From positions 142,558,351-142,622,350 of the forward strand of contig CP136062.1 in the NCBI GenBank assembly GCA_032622095.1: a stretch of DNA of 64,000 nucleotides, given 5' to 3'. This DNA is from Siphonodentalium dalli (taxonomy: Eukaryota; Mollusca; Scaphopoda; Gadilida; Siphonodentaliidae). Below are positions 1-8,834 of this stretch, in pieces (the first letter of the stretch is position 1; each line of letters opens with the position of its first letter). The notes beneath the pieces were generated by a model. It was given only the letters and a program-made list of their open reading frames with translations. It did not search any database and was not told the DNA's origin. A program made the translations under genes and the position numbers.

Positions 1-179
1 GAGGACGCATTGTGTGAGAATTTTGTTAATGACCCCGTAGAAGGCCCTGGTGGAGTCTGGTCAACCGGTAGATAAGGAAAAGAGGGGAGTGCGAGTTGAT
101 GATGAGGCAAAGGTACCAGAGCCGAGAGCCCCATAAATGGTGTGCTTCCTGATGGTGGTTAGCAGGGGATGGGGGTGGG
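1..179. other. Left flank of the DIRS-like element, no gene seen
   Basis: No reading frame of note; the longest plus-strand frame from base 1 stops after about 24 codons. Because split-direct-repeat DIRS elements can carry an extra short repeat outside the second long repeat, part of this stretch may belong to the element. A weak resemblance to about 1797-1830 (a shared GGTACCAG...GAGAGCCCCA pattern) is not enough to decide. Confidence 0.4.
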
Positions 180-797
180 TAATACAAATATTTTTTAAAG
201 CGTAATAATTTGCTTGTATTAGCGTAAGTTGTTTGAATTGCGATAATAATATTGAATGCTATTGTTTTCGAGAAGCTATTTCATCGAAGTGAAATGTTTA
301 CTCCGGAACTTCAATAGTTTTTCCGAGGTAGTAGATTTCTAATTATTTCTATTGGACAAAATTATATTCTTGGAATTGTCAGACATTCTCATTGGTTTAT
401 TCCAAGAACAAAGGAATGCCAAAAAGCGGGAGAAACTATGGAGAAAATAGCTAGTCTCGTTGGCATAGGTTCAAATTAATTTGGTATGATTATTGTGCTT
501 ATACTGAGTTCTCGTTTACGACGAGATTAACGTGGTCTGCGAGACTTGACGAATGTAAACAATAACATGCCAGCATGGTTTTTGATAATGCCGGTGAAAT
601 ATGTTAATGGTGATTATAGTTTCTTCATTGGTTTGAACTACGGCAATGAGACTTGTGCTAGAAGTTAGCTGATAGGACCATCACGTCCAGAAACAAAGGG
701 GGGGGGGGGGCTCTAAATAAACGTGATTTGTGCTGACTTTGTTGCTACCCTTGATGGTTTATAAACCCTGAGAAAGATATGAGACCTTTCTCGAGCA
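180..797 (-). repeat. Left long direct repeat of the DIRS-like element (618 bp)
   Basis: Matches 6195-6810 in the same orientation. Visible differences are four substitutions (near 436/6450, 658/6659, 750/6762 and 788/6801) and a G run of 13 versus 11. The inner border carries a 13-bp inverted pair, GATGGTTTATAAA ending near 769 and its complement at 798-810, which the right copy lacks beyond its end. Confidence 0.93.
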
Positions 798-2022
798 TTT
801 ATAAACCATCAGAGGGATATGGTTAGCTTCTAGAAAATCTTTAACCTTGACATGCATTTATTTGAATAACAAAACATTTGACAGTAATTTTCAAAAAAAC
901 ATGTGATAGCCATTAAAATTTAAAACAAAAACAATCATGAATATATACATGTATACATATGGCCCATTGACTAGATCAATCAATATGTATTAATTGGTGA
1001 ATATATGAAAACATATATAAGATAGTATAAGAATTTCAGTGATCCTCAAACCATTCTATTTGATAAATCTGATGAGTAATCCTTTTCTACGGAAGGTCTA
1101 GATGGAGTTTGATAAAGTAACTAGACTTGACAGAAAGATGACCATCTGCTTTAAGAGATGGTTGTTATTAATTCTGGTTGTATGAAGTAGATGCGTCTCA
1201 CAAATTGAGATTAGATTATGTGTGCGTCCTACATGATGTCAGGACCACTGTGGGGAATAGAATTGTTAACTGCTGGTAATGTCTGGTATCCCACACCAGT
1301 ACTGTACCTATATGTACATGTAAGTCTAAGAATACTGTATTGAAGGATTTAGACAAATAGAATGGTTGGATCACTTTAAATATGGTATAAATCAAGAACC
1401 CCCATTGTTCTTGACCAAGTTCACTATTGGCACAATTTTTGGTATATCTTGGCTATTATATTAATAGAATCTGTGATCTACTTGATCAAATGATTATTCA
1501 TGTGATACATGCCCGTGAGGCTGTACCTGATTAGAATGAGTATGCACTTCCCTAAAAATCAGAATCCCTGATTGGGAACCGACGCATACACATGCTAAAT
1601 TGTATTTGGGATATATGAGGCTCTCATGTTCTGGTACCCATTTACCTTTACTTAATTTCGAACTTATTTATTCGATAGAAGATTGATATAAGGAAGCCCC
1701 AAAGAAGCATTGAGGCATTATGATTTCTAATTGAGCCCTAAATGAGATCCTGAATTTGGGGCCATCTCGCAAAGCGAGAATACCCAATCGGAGCTGGGTA
1801 CCAGCGGAGAGCCCCAAAGAAGGGGTCACCCACCACCAGGAGCACACATTTATATTACTACCCTGAATAACTGAAATAAAATTGAAATAAATTCGATATT
1901 GGTTATATACTAGTATGAACCTATATATAAATATGCAATACAAAATTATTGGAGTGCATTATGAATGTAGGAAGCTTTGAAGGCTAATTAATGACATTGG
2001 AATATAAGGTGATATTCCTTAA
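798..2022. other. Non-coding 3' region of the DIRS-like element
   Basis: About 1.2 kb between the recombinase stop and the left long repeat. I see no supported coding frame. It should contain the 3' untranslated region and, if the element follows the split-repeat model, the B1 segment directly next to base 797. A short near-repeat with CTTTGGGGCT lies around 1693 and 1815. Confidence 0.6.
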
Positions 2023-3117
2023 TTAACGGGTAGGTCCATAGGACCTGACCATGGAATTATGAGCTTCCCTGATAACTGCTCTAGGAGTATGAATGTATCT
2101 TCTATAGCAGTCCGATTCCCATCGGCCGAGAGTTTTAATGAGGTGGTCTTCAAGACGGGCTGCGCATGCCGTAGTAGCTGCACCTGAACGCAAGGAGTGG
2201 CCTGAGTACATGTTAGCCGGTATACCGCAAAGTGTAAGAAGTTGTTTCAGTTTTGAAATAAAGTGGTGCCTGTACAACACTTTGGCATTGTCGGTAACAA
2301 ATAATGGATCATCCAATTTAGCTCCAGAATTGTAGCGGAATTTCAAGTAAAGTGACAACAGTCGCACGGAACAAATACTAGATGTACATGTACAGAAGTA
2401 ATGCACTCTGACACCTTTTCGAAAAGGGTCGGTTTTTGACTGCTTTAAGAGGATTGAAGCTTCCTTTTCATCAGGCTCAATGGCCACATCCTTGATTGCT
2501 ATAAAGTTTGAATAATCCAAACTGTTGCGAACAGTAAATTCACCACAACGCAGAAATCCGAAAAAACCAACTGCAAGCGCTGTTTTCATCATAAAGCAAG
2601 TTGGGGCTGCAAATGGAATTTTATCCAGCTGAGCACATAATTTCTGTAAAATGTCAAATGTAATTGGCAAGCGAATACGGGTGCAGATCCGATGCTGTCT
2701 TTTGATAGCTTTCAGGATTCCAGACAGCTTGGGCCAGGGCTGGCCATTATGTTGTTCTAAAGGGTTGACGCCATAGGCCGCAATGTAGAAGAAGCGGATG
2801 CCAGCTAGGTACAACTTGATTGTGGAGTAGGTCAAATTGAAATGGGCACTGCAATGAGCGACAAATTGAAGTAGAAGGCTTTCATTCAAATGTGGTAGAC
2901 CATGAGGTTGATGAATACTGATTCCGAGTGCAGATGCAAATTTATTTAAGCATTTTATGCCGCTTTCATATTGCTTTAAAGTGGATCGACTGACCGACTG
3001 CAACCACATGTTGTTAGCTATGCTGTTTAAAGATGCACCAACTCCGAATGAGTAGGGCAAGGGAATGGGAACCGGTCTGCCTCTGGTGCCAATCTTCTGA
3101 AATCCTGAAATCGACAA
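2023..3117 (-). CDS. DIRS-like tyrosine recombinase (YR)
   Basis: This is the enzyme that would insert the circular cDNA of the element into the genome by site-specific strand exchange, acting in the nucleus. The 364-residue frame holds the full catalytic set: Arg190 in GFFGFLRCGEF, a lysine near 225-228, His307 and Arg310 in SGHSLRSGAA, and the nucleophile Tyr341 in ESDCYRRYIHTP. The N-terminal part (about 35-120) looks like a SAM-like core-binding domain. The frame has no ATG at its start: position 3117 is a TTG codon, the frame is open up to a stop near 3130, and the first ATG is at residue 37. It overlaps the end of the RT frame by about 90 bases in a different frame, so it may be reached by -1 frameshifting or by splicing; a TTTCAG acceptor-like site lies in the overlap. 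No internal stops, so probably functional. Confidence 0.92.
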   Translation of the reverse strand: MSISGFQKIGTRGRPVPIPLPYSFGVGASLNSIANNMWLQSVSRSTLKQYESGIKCLNKFASALGISIHQPHGLPHLNESLLLQFVAHCSAHFNLTYSTIKLYLAGIRFFYIAAYGVNPLEQHNGQPWPKLSGILKAIKRQHRICTRIRLPITFDILQKLCAQLDKIPFAAPTCFMMKTALAVGFFGFLRCGEFTVRNSLDYSNFIAIKDVAIEPDEKEASILLKQSKTDPFRKGVRVHYFCTCTSSICSVRLLSLYLKFRYNSGAKLDDPLFVTDNAKVLYRHHFISKLKQLLTLCGIPANMYSGHSLRSGAATTACAARLEDHLIKTLGRWESDCYRRYIHTPRAVIREAHNSMVRSYGPTR

Positions 3118-4688
3118 CGGGACAAACAGTCAGAAATTTTGTTCGCCTTGGAAGTGATATAAGAAGATGAAAACATGAAATTACATTTTAAAGCACATAA
3201 AGTTAATCGACGTACAAGAGACATAATGACTGCAATTTTTGATCGGCCTTTCTGGAGTATGTGAACAACAGCTTCGTTATCACATATAAAGATAACCCGT
3301 TTGTTTGACCACAAATGGCCCCATAGAATAGCTGCAGTACAAATAGGATAAAGTTCCATGTAGGCCATAGACCATGAATTTTTCTTAAGTTCTACAATTT
3401 CAGAGGGCCACTCATTTTGAAACCAGTGAGTTCTGAAATAGCCACCATAACCGTGAATGGAGCTTGCATCTGTAAAAAGATACAGGTCATCAGATGAGAT
3501 AACGTCACTGTGCAAGAACATAGCTGCACCATTCCATGACGATAGGAACTGATCCCACATGGCTAGTTCCTTTTTGCATGCAGCAGAAATATTTACATGA
3601 TATCTGAGTTCCGAGACTGTAGTGGATAATGCAATCAAGTAAGACATGAAGGATCTACCTGGAACAACGACTTTTGCTGCGAAACTTAAATGGCCTATGA
3701 GGCTGAGCAATTCTCGTTTGGTACAGGTAGATCGGTTCATGAAAGACTTGATTGTTACCCGTAGCCTGGTTAGTTTGTCATGAGGTAGCCGACATTCCAT
3801 GAGTGCTGCGTCGATGGTGATACCTAAAAATTCGATACAGTGACATGGTCCTATGGATTTCTCCTCAGCTAGAGGAATGTTTGCTTGGTTAAATACTTCC
3901 AGGAGAGCATTAACAGGACCTTGAGGGTCGGCATCTGGAGGAATTATGGACATATAATCGTCCAGATAGTGCAAGAGATTAGGCACGCCAAATTTGTTAG
4001 TGGCAATCCAGCAAATTGCTTGAGAAAGTTGGTCGAAATTTTTTGGAGACGACCGACTGCCGAAACACAGTGTTTTGTAAAAATAATATTTACTGTCCCA
4101 GCAGATGCCGTAATATGGCCACAAGTCCTGTTTGATCGGGCACAATTTGAAAGCTGACTGAATGTCGCAGTGAAAAAGATTTGGCGAACTTGAATTTGAA
4201 TTTGGATTTAATTGTTGAATGATGCGAACGGCATGATCCACTGTCACATAAGTCAAAGAAAATTCATCCTTATTAATTAATGAATTTAGCGTCTGGTCCT
4301 TTTTGGATGAATGGGGAGCTGAAAGATCGACAATTAGCCGTTTCTTTTTGGAAATTTTTCTTTCAGCTATGCCGATAGGATTGATCCTGAAATTTGCAAA
4401 GGGAGGCTTGCTGAAAGGACCAATAATGAATCCTTGAGACAATTCTTTTTCTATCAATTTGTTAACATCACTGTGATTGCTTAATGCTGACTGTAAGTTT
4501 CGAAGTTCTAAGCTGCTTGAAGGTAATATTGAAACGCCAGTGTCAAAGCCAAAAGTGAAACCATTGATCAGTTCGGAGACAAACTTTTGGTCGGGATGGT
4601 CGGATAGGGCCCACTGCAGGAATTTCACATTTACTGGAGTGGAGACACTGGTCGGAATTAATGCCGGGTCCTCTGCACTGCCTTGAAG
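3027..4688 (-). CDS. Reverse transcriptase - RNase H of the DIRS-like element
   Basis: Copies the element RNA into DNA and removes the RNA strand. Residue numbers run from 4628. The RT palm shows Asp155 in FHCDIQSAF, the catalytic YLDD at 221-224 and the FLGI grip motif at 267-270. RNase H follows with Asp387 (FTDAS), Glu425 (YMELYP), Asp450 (CDNEA) and Asp490 (ISDCLSR). The frame is open for a further 20 codons upstream of 4628, back to the TGA that ends the gag frame, and that extension (ending STPVN) reads like the usual start of DIRS-type pol domains. There is no ATG anywhere near the start; 4626-4628 is GTG. The likely product is therefore a Gag-Pol protein made by reading through the TGA, or the TGA is a mutation. 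No other damage is seen. Confidence 0.93.
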   Translation of the reverse strand, partial: LQGSAEDPALIPTSVSTPVNVKFLQWALSDHPDQKFVSELINGFTFGFDTGVSILPSSSLELRNLQSALSNHSDVNKLIEKELSQGFIIGPFSKPPFANFRINPIGIAERKISKKKRLIVDLSAPHSSKKDQTLNSLINKDEFSLTYVTVDHAVRIIQQLNPNSNSSSPNLFHCDIQSAFKLCPIKQDLWPYYGICWDSKYYFYKTLCFGSRSSPKNFDQLSQAICWIATNKFGVPNLLHYLDDYMSIIPPDADPQGPVNALLEVFNQANIPLAEEKSIGPCHCIEFLGITIDAALMECRLPHDKLTRLRVTIKSFMNRSTCTKRELLSLIGHLSFAAKVVVPGRSFMSYLIALSTTVSELRYHVNISAACKKELAMWDQFLSSWNGAAMFLHSDVISSDDLYLFTDASSIHGYGGYFRTHWFQNEWPSEIVELKKNSWSMAYMELYPICTAAILWGHLWSNKRVIFICDNEAVVHILQKGRSKIAVIMSLVRRLTLCALKCNFMFSSSYITSKANKISDCLSRCRFQDFRRLAPEADRFPFPCPTHSELVHL

Positions 4689-5609
4689 TCATTTGAAATT
4701 TGGGGCGTTTTTGAAAGGTTTGAAGGGTTTTTGACTACAGACAGGTTTTGGGTGAGGACCTTTGCATAACACACACTCATGCACATATTTGCACCCCGTA
4801 CCAAATGTACAACCTTTAACGGAATTGAATTGAAGACAAGACATATTATTATTTGGTGTTTGTGTTGGAGAGCCAAATGATGTGCCAAAGCGACGAGGTG
4901 CAAATGAATTTTTTGATGAATTTAGAGGACAGAATTTTTCTGAGTGCGATGGGTTTTTGCACACCGAGCAGCTTAGAGACCTCTGACTTGTGAACAAGGA
5001 TGAATATAGGTGGGTGTCTCTCAAGGCCCAGTTCACTTTGGTACCTCGAGCTAACCATGCTGCAGCTTTTGCTGAAAAGGCGAGATGGTAAGAATAAAAT
5101 GAGTCGCCATATTGACTAGCAATAGTAATTATATCTGCCAAATAGGCATCCAACTCGGCACGTCGGTTTGGGAAAACTTCGCACAGCACTGTTTTGAATT
5201 TACCAAAGGCTGTAATGAATTCTGGAAGCGAAAGATATTTTGACAGTCTCGAGTCATATTTTTCACTTCCTTTAAATGATTCCAATGGTGGCATGATCAA
5301 TCTGGCGAGGTTGATGTCCTTGCCTGACAAAATGTCCGAGCGCAACTGTGCCGATATGTTCGGATCAATATCGGGTAGATTACCCATCGGAATTCCATCC
5401 GATTGCAAAAGAGAATTTGGTATACTGGTGTCCAGAGATATCAATTCTGGTGAGGCCTGGAAGAGCGAACCTGAAGCTGTACCTTGTGAATTGTGCCCAT
5501 GAACACTGGTACTAGTAGTTCCTGCCATCTGCGACATGGTTTGTAGAAGCGATTGGTTGGCAGCCAATGCGTCCATCAACTGATTTTGGAAATCAGGTGC
5601 ATGTCGCAA
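4689..5609 (-). CDS. Gag-like protein, C-terminal part with CCHC and CCCH zinc fingers
   Basis: Structural, nucleic-acid-binding protein of the DIRS-like element. In the 306-residue frame a CCHC knuckle of spacing C-x2-C-x4-H-x4-C occupies residues 214-227. A CCCH finger of spacing C-x8-C-x5-C-x3-H covers 258-277, followed by a further C-x2-C-x3-H-x4-C at 279-291. The tail is basic and Phe/Pro-rich. The frame begins with TTG, not ATG, and is joined to the upstream gag frame (5593-6048) by a 17-base overlap in the +1 frame. At the overlap the upstream frame reads ACC-TGA-T, and skipping the T would continue into this frame as GAT TTC. It ends in TGA followed by C, in the same frame as RT. It is either one gag with a one-base insertion or a recoded gag. 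Confidence 0.85.
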   Translation of the reverse strand: MRHAPDFQNQLMDALAANQSLLQTMSQMAGTTSTSVHGHNSQGTASGSLFQASPELISLDTSIPNSLLQSDGIPMGNLPDIDPNISAQLRSDILSGKDINLARLIMPPLESFKGSEKYDSRLSKYLSLPEFITAFGKFKTVLCEVFPNRRAELDAYLADIITIASQYGDSFYSYHLAFSAKAAAWLARGTKVNWALRDTHLYSSLFTSQRSLSCSVCKNPSHSEKFCPLNSSKNSFAPRRFGTSFGSPTQTPNNNMSCLQFNSVKGCTFGTGCKYVHECVLCKGPHPKPVCSQKPFKPFKNAPNFK

Positions 5610-6048
5610 TTTCGGGAGGTTGAGATGGCACCCACGTAGGAATAGGCTGGTTAATGTTATTCGAACTGTTTGTATCGGTAGCTGAGCCTCGTATTGCCGT
5701 CGGTGTCTGGACGGCGCATGAATTGGACCAATTACTGGCTATTCCTAAATCTGCTCCCGATGATGGCACTCGGGCATTGATGGGGACGTTCAAGTCATAA
5801 ATCTTTACCAGATCTGGCTTTTTAAAGTTCTCTGGCACAATTATTCCCCGAGTTTGAAGAGCTTGCCTTATTTGAACCACTGTCAAATTTCTTGGGTTCA
5901 CAATTACATTCACAGCCGAGTCTTCCGAATCAGCACAATCTTGTGTGGCATTAACAAAGTCCTCAAGATTGGTCCTGGCTCTGCGCCTTGTTTGGCTTGA
6001 AGGACAAGTAGAAGTGCGCTGGGCACGACCGCGTCGGGCTTTTCCCAT
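5593..6048 (-). CDS. Gag-like protein, N-terminal part with SAP-like motif
   Basis: The only frame of the element with a convincing ATG (6046-6048); 151 codons to a TGA at 5593-5595. The N-terminus is strongly basic (many Arg/Lys in residues 1-26). Residues about 54-86 (starting NLTVVQIRQAL) form a two-helix pattern resembling SAP DNA-binding motifs. The rest is Pro/Ser/Asn-rich linker. The neighbouring frame 4689-5609 takes over where this one stops, so the two probably make one Gag protein. The ATG lies about 150 bases inside the right long repeat boundary, giving a short leader. Function is inferred from position and composition. Confidence 0.7.
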   Translation of the reverse strand: MGKARRGRAQRTSTCPSSQTRRRARTNLEDFVNATQDCADSEDSAVNVIVNPRNLTVVQIRQALQTRGIIVPENFKKPDLVKIYDLNVPINARVPSSGADLGIASNWSNSCAVQTPTAIRGSATDTNSSNNINQPIPTWVPSQPPEIATCT

Positions 6049-6194
6049 TTCAGTGTTGACACTTTCACTTTGTCCCTGTCTTTCACTCTTTGCCAATTTT
6101 TTGAGAAACACTGCGCAAATCAGTTAAAAAACGAATGAATACGAACAGCAGAATATGCTCACAGCCGCGAGAATAAACCTATTGTCCGCTAGAA

Positions 6195-6810
6195 TAATAC
6201 AAATATTTTTTAAAGCGTAATAATTTGCTTGTATTAGCGTAAGTTGTTTGAATTGCGATAATAATATTGAATGCTATTGTTTTCGAGAAGCTATTTCATC
6301 GAAGTGAAATGTTTACTCCGGAACTTCAATAGTTTTTCCGAGGTAGTAGATTTCTAATTATTTCTATTGGACAAAATTATATTCTTGGAATTGTCAGACA
6401 TTCTCATTGGTTTATTCCAAGAACAAAGGAATGCCAAAAAGCGGGAGAAACTACGGAGAAAATAGCTAGTCTCGTTGGCATAGGTTCAAATTAATTTGGT
6501 ATGATTATTGTGCTTATACTGAGTTCTCGTTTACGACGAGATTAACGTGGTCTGCGAGACTTGACGAATGTAAACAATAACATGCCAGCATGGTTTTTGA
6601 TAATGCCGGTGAAATATGTTAATGGTGATTATAGTTTCTTCATTGGTTTGAACTACGGTAATGAGACTTGTGCTAGAAGTTAGCTGATAGGACCATCACG
6701 TCCAGAAACAAAGGGGGGGGGGGCTCTAAATAAACGTGATTTGTGCTGACTTTGTTGCTACTCTTGATGGTTTATAAACCCTGAGAAAGATATGAGACCT
6801 CTCTCGAGCA
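6195..6810 (-). repeat. Right long direct repeat of the DIRS-like element (616 bp)
   Basis: Same orientation and about 99 percent identical to 180-797. On the coding (minus) strand it is the 5' repeat and probably contains the promoter. Its outer end abuts the PHD-finger remnant at about 6811, so the element appears to have inserted into that older sequence. Confidence 0.93.
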
Positions 6811-6812
6811 AT

Positions 6813-6962
6813 TTGATTGCTAAATGCCATAACAGTGATTGTAAATACATTGAATTCCATTTAGGATGTGTGCAACTAAAACATGTTCCAAAAGGTGTTT
6901 GGTACTGTAAAATTTGTAGGAAGTTGCCTCAGTTCAAAAGAAGTAGAATTAGGAAACCATAA
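6813..6962 (+). pseudogene. C-terminal half of a PHD-type zinc finger protein, 5' end lost
   Basis: Plus-strand frame ending in TAA at 6960-6962. It shows the last six zinc ligands of a PHD finger: C-x4-C (6825-6842), then C-x5-H-x2-C ending at 6869, then WYC-x2-C at 6900-6917, followed by a basic tail and the stop. The first Cys pair is missing because the frame runs into the DIRS-like repeat at 6810. It converges on the transposase fragment at 7426-8125. From memory, ISL2EU-type elements carry a second gene encoding a YqaJ-like nuclease, and some related proteins end in such a PHD; that makes this a plausible partner gene of the same old element, but this is inference. Too short to be functional. 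Confidence 0.6.
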
Positions 6963-7394
6963 TTTGTGCAGTGTCAGGTGCTTTATTAATAGATTGGCAA
7001 TATACGTGTATTATTTTTGGAGAAAATTTCCCACAATCACTATTATTGGACAAAGACATAACATTTACAAAACGTTATTAATAATTTTAGTAAAAAATAT
7101 TACCCATCACTATTATTTAGGCCATCACTATTATTAGGCACCTCATAGTATCTTTCCTTATCTACATGTGCATGTACTGATACTATTAAAAAGGTAGGCC
7201 CAGTTTGAATGTTCGATATTGGTCAAAATTAATTATACATCATTGGAAACAACATTCATAGTTGTACATGTATGCACTTATATAATGTACCATAGTTTAT
7301 TTTGAATATGCTTTCAAATGATGTACAACTTATTTTTACCAATTCAAACAAGACCTAGATCTTTAACAAATATACCAGTACCATAAGATTCTGT
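6963..7394. other. Spacer between converging PHD and transposase remnants
   Basis: No coding frame supported. A TTTATT at 7297-7302 reads AATAAA on the minus strand about 125 bases past the transposase stop and could be its polyadenylation signal. Confidence 0.4.
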
Positions 7395-7457
7395 ACATGT
7401 GTCCATCTGTCATAACATTTGAGTGTCACTCAAATGGTATGACAGATGGACACATGT
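7395..7457. repeat. 63-bp near-perfect palindrome centred on the transposase stop codon
   Basis: Two 31-base arms (7395-7425 and 7427-7457) are reverse complements with one mismatch around a single central base. The right arm encodes the last ten or so residues of the transposase fragment and the centre is the stop region, so the 3' end of the gene folds on itself. Confidence 0.9.
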
Positions 7458-8125
7458 TCACCAGCGCACAACAGATTGTGACAATTTTGTCTATGGGGGC
7501 CATCGCGCCTTCCTCACACATTAAGAGGTCAATTGAAATTGTTCCACTCATTATCTGATACTTGGAACGAGTCAGTCCTATCACACGTTCAACATGAATT
7601 CGTACATGTGCAATTTTTCGTGTTGATTCAACTTCAAGAGCTGGTAATTGTGCCTTTCCTTTGGTAAAACTTGGAATTTTTACCTGCGCGCACATGAGCC
7701 CCACACTGTCCTCAATGTCGAATCCTTGGTCAGCTAGCACTATATCACCAAGCAAAAGTTTGTTTAATAGACCACTGTTCTCGGTTATATGTTTGTCACT
7801 TGTCCGTCCTCCCCATGCATTTGAAATGAATGACACTGTTCCCTGAGGGGATATTCCTATCAAATACTTAACAGTATTATGATGCTTATAGTGTGAAAAT
7901 GTCTTTGCACGGGCTTCAAGGTTAGTTGGCCGGTCAACAAATATTTCGAAGCAGTCGATTATAACAGCTGTTTTCAGTCCAAAATCTTCACGGAACACCA
8001 TGGGCATGGTTAACCTCAGCTCATCCCGATCCGGCCAAAACACAAACCTTTCCATTTTGGTATACATAATATGAATGACAGTGATGAAAGTTTTGGAAAT
8101 AGTTGACTGCGAAACTCTGACATTA
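7426..8125 (-). pseudogene. DDE_Tnp_4 (ISL2EU/IS4EU-like) transposase, N-terminus missing
   Basis: Cut-and-paste DNA transposase of the DDE endonuclease superfamily 4. In a frame running to 8199 the catalytic triad is Asp82 (IIDCFEIF), Asp157 ([11 protein letters not shown]) and Glu204 (RIHVERVIG). Also present are the family hallmarks NYKHHNTVK-like ([15 protein letters not shown]) and [11 protein letters not shown], and a helix-turn-helix-like start ([10 protein letters not shown]). The C-terminus is complete. The first residues of the open frame (up to about 8125-8150) come from the terminal repeat of the neighbouring inverted-repeat element, so that element has cut off the N-terminal THAP and HTH region. 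The catalytic core is uninterrupted, so truncation is fairly recent or the core is preserved by chance. No promoter seen. Confidence 0.88.
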
Positions 8126-8129
8126 GTGT

Positions 8130-8832
8130 GGTCGTGGTACGCAAAAAAAAAAACGGGTTGACCCAGAAGAAATTGGTAAAGAAGCGATCTCGATGTCATT
8201 CAACGCGGGAGAATCTCTGCTACAACATATCCAAAATCCGCTAAAATCCGCTTTGGGCAAAATCCAGGATCCAAGATGGCGTCCAAGATGGCCGCCTTTA
8301 GTCAAAAGAGATTCTGACTGAGATTAATTCGACATAATGAGAACATATGTTGCCATATTTATACAAATGTAAACATTTTTGCAAAGGTAAAGTATTATGC
8401 CACATATCTATAGAAAAAATGGAACCCCTCGCCCCAGATGGCTGCCAAAATGGCGGCCTAAACTCGAACATTTGAAGTTTTTGCCTAATATCTTAAAGAT
8501 AAATTCATGTTGTTTGATAATGGTTCAGAATGGCGACATTGATTAGTCATATTCATGTTAATTCAGCATTGGAGCAATGAAAGATGCCATAAATGGGGTC
8601 CCAGACTCATCTACACCCTCAAAATTTGATTTTACAGAACGCGGTATAAAATTCCACAAAAATCGCCATTGGGATTCCAGTCATATATCAACAATAAATG
8701 AACAGAACTGTACAATGTAAGTTGGGCATAGCATTATCTATAAATTCTCCAATTCAATGAAACCCAAATTGGCGCTTTGTCTTAAAATGGCTGCCAAAAT
8801 GGCGGTCAAAATATGGAAAATGGCAGATATTT
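8130..8832. repeat. Left arm of an approximately 4.2-kb inverted-repeat element
   Basis: Matches 11717-12332 in inverted orientation over about 0.6-0.7 kb, including the landmarks GGGACCCCATTTATGG, GCGCCAATTT-like and ATGGCTGCCAAAATGGCGG blocks. Its outer end carries a damaged terminal motif (an A run replaces part of the GGTCGTCAGAGGGTTAGACC tip) and abuts the transposase fragment. Confidence 0.85.
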
Positions 8833-8834
8833 AG

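Larger units (their letters stand above)
180..6810 (-). mobile_element. DIRS-like (Ngaro/PAT-type) tyrosine-recombinase retrotransposon, nearly intact
   Basis: Reading on the minus strand the order is long direct repeat (6810-6195), gag part 1, gag part 2 with zinc fingers, RT-RNase H, tyrosine recombinase, about 1.2 kb of non-coding DNA, then the second long direct repeat (797-180). A tyrosine recombinase instead of a DDE integrase, together with direct rather than inverted repeats and no methyltransferase, points to the Ngaro or PAT side of the DIRS order. The two repeats differ at only about four substitutions plus a G-run length change, so insertion was recent. The usual third and fourth partial repeats (B1/B2) could not be placed with certainty, so the true outer ends are uncertain. 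No target-site duplication is visible, as expected for recombinase-mediated insertion. Confidence 0.9.

Noticed and set aside
1-179. B2 segment of the DIRS-like split repeat
   Set aside because: Only a roughly 25-base weak similarity to 1797-1830 was seen, and it is not adjacent to the long repeat as the model requires.
180-6810. Ordinary LTR retrotransposon
   Set aside because: It has direct repeats but encodes a tyrosine recombinase and no DDE integrase or protease, and has no target duplication; this fits the DIRS order.
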